NCBI GenBank assembly: GCA_947463285.1
Contig: CANHTV010000207.1
Span: 1-6,767, forward strand
Direction: 5' to 3'
Source of the DNA: Verrucomicrobiaceae bacterium
GTDB taxonomy: Bacteria > Verrucomicrobiota > Verrucomicrobiia > Verrucomicrobiales > Verrucomicrobiaceae
DNA length: 6,767 bases
Shown here: one piece after another, positions 6,316-6,767 of the stretch
Layout: each line of letters begins with the position of its first letter
Numbering within the stretch: the stretch's first letter is position 1
Notes under the pieces: model-generated
What the model was told of the DNA's origin: nothing
What the model saw: only the letters and a program-made list of their open reading frames with translations
The model's database searches: none
Translations under genes and position numbers: made by a program

Positions 6316-6767
6316 ATGCCTCGCTCCCTCCTCAAAGACGCCCTGCACGGCTCTATCGGTTTTGCTTTTGTTAGCATCGCCGCCTTTTCCGTCTGGGCCT
6401 TTGGGGCGGGGTGGTTCCGAAACTTTGGTGGTGAACTTGGCCTTTACACCGCCATCGCCGCTGTGTTTCTTGGCTTGTCGGGACTCGTGCTCGGACCTTT
6501 GGCGGGTGGTGTTGGACGGTTTTATAAAGCCTTTCTACCCGCTTTCTCCGTCTATTCTGTCGTGTGGACGGCAGCCTGGTTTGCACTGTCAGACAAGCGT
6601 GGCGAGTGGATCGGTGCTGCAGCGGGCTGTCTCGTTTTTGCTTGGATCGCCATGAAGATGTTGGGCAGTACACTCGGATGGTTCATCGCCGCTGTGGCCC
6701 TCTTTGTCATGCACACGGCGGGCTACTTTGCGGGTGATTGGTCCATGTATGATGTCTTTGTGCCCAA
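6316..6767 (+). CDS. Multi-pass integral membrane protein, unknown function, partial at its 3' end
   Basis: Seen: from ATG 6316 the frame stays open to the window edge (150 codons, no stop). It starts MPRSLLKDAL and gives about five hydrophobic helices near residues 13-33, 42-64, 71-91, 98-114 and 118-138, joined by short loops such as LSDKRGEW (91-98). The N-terminus lacks a cleavable signal. I do not recognise the family, and no catalytic motif stands out. Gly, Ala, Phe and Trp are frequent, as expected for a small inner-membrane protein. Context: it begins 3 bases after the oxidoreductase stop with a good GGGAG site, so the two are almost certainly co-transcribed. A transport or membrane-anchoring role beside the exported oxidoreductase is possible but unsupported by motifs. 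Confidence 0.8.
   Translation, partial: MPRSLLKDALHGSIGFAFVSIAAFSVWAFGAGWFRNFGGELGLYTAIAAVFLGLSGLVLGPLAGGVGRFYKAFLPAFSVYSVVWTAAWFALSDKRGEWIGAAAGCLVFAWIAMKMLGSTLGWFIAAVALFVMHTAGYFAGDWSMYDVFVP

Overview
The window reads as bacterial chromosome, most likely from Verrucomicrobiota (Verrucomicrobiaceae-like) or a related planctomycetal lineage. That is an inference from three things: a Tat-exported Gfo/Idh/MocA oxidoreductase with a Q-K-P signature in place of E-K-P, a secreted lineage-style protein with an Ala/Pro/Gln-rich stalk, and starts that mostly lack a Shine-Dalgarno sequence. There are five coding regions. Two are cut by the window edges. I see no tRNA, rRNA, CRISPR array, insertion sequence or phage gene.

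Left half, minus strand (3110 to 1): a two-gene polysaccharide-type operon. It begins with a 742-residue protein made of two complete GT4-type glycosyltransferase units in tandem, each with its own E-x7-E signature. Twelve bases later comes an asparagine-synthetase-like glutamine amidotransferase, cut at the left edge just inside its ATP-pyrophosphatase loop. Together they suggest assembly and amidation of an extracellular or cell-surface glycan.

Middle: a 209-bp divergent intergenic region (3111-3319) with a candidate promoter for the rightward gene, an 8-bp inverted repeat, and a 10-mer (ATTCCTTGAT) that occurs once upstream of each divergent gene, each time pointing towards that gene. Then follows a plus-strand gene for a secreted 518-residue protein of unknown function: signal peptide, small beta-type N-terminal module, helical middle, Ala/Pro/Gln stalk containing a 12-bp tandem DNA repeat, and a C-terminal membrane anchor with a basic tail. 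It ends in a strong intrinsic terminator with a UUCG tetraloop.

Right: a plus-strand pair, the Tat-exported Gfo/Idh/MocA oxidoreductase followed after 3 bases by an unrecognised multi-pass membrane protein that runs off the right edge. Tight spacing and a good ribosome binding site suggest co-expression. Nothing here proves a new system. The items most worth a second look are the tandem glycosyltransferase with its amidotransferase partner, the anchored stalk protein, and the oxidoreductase/membrane-protein pair.
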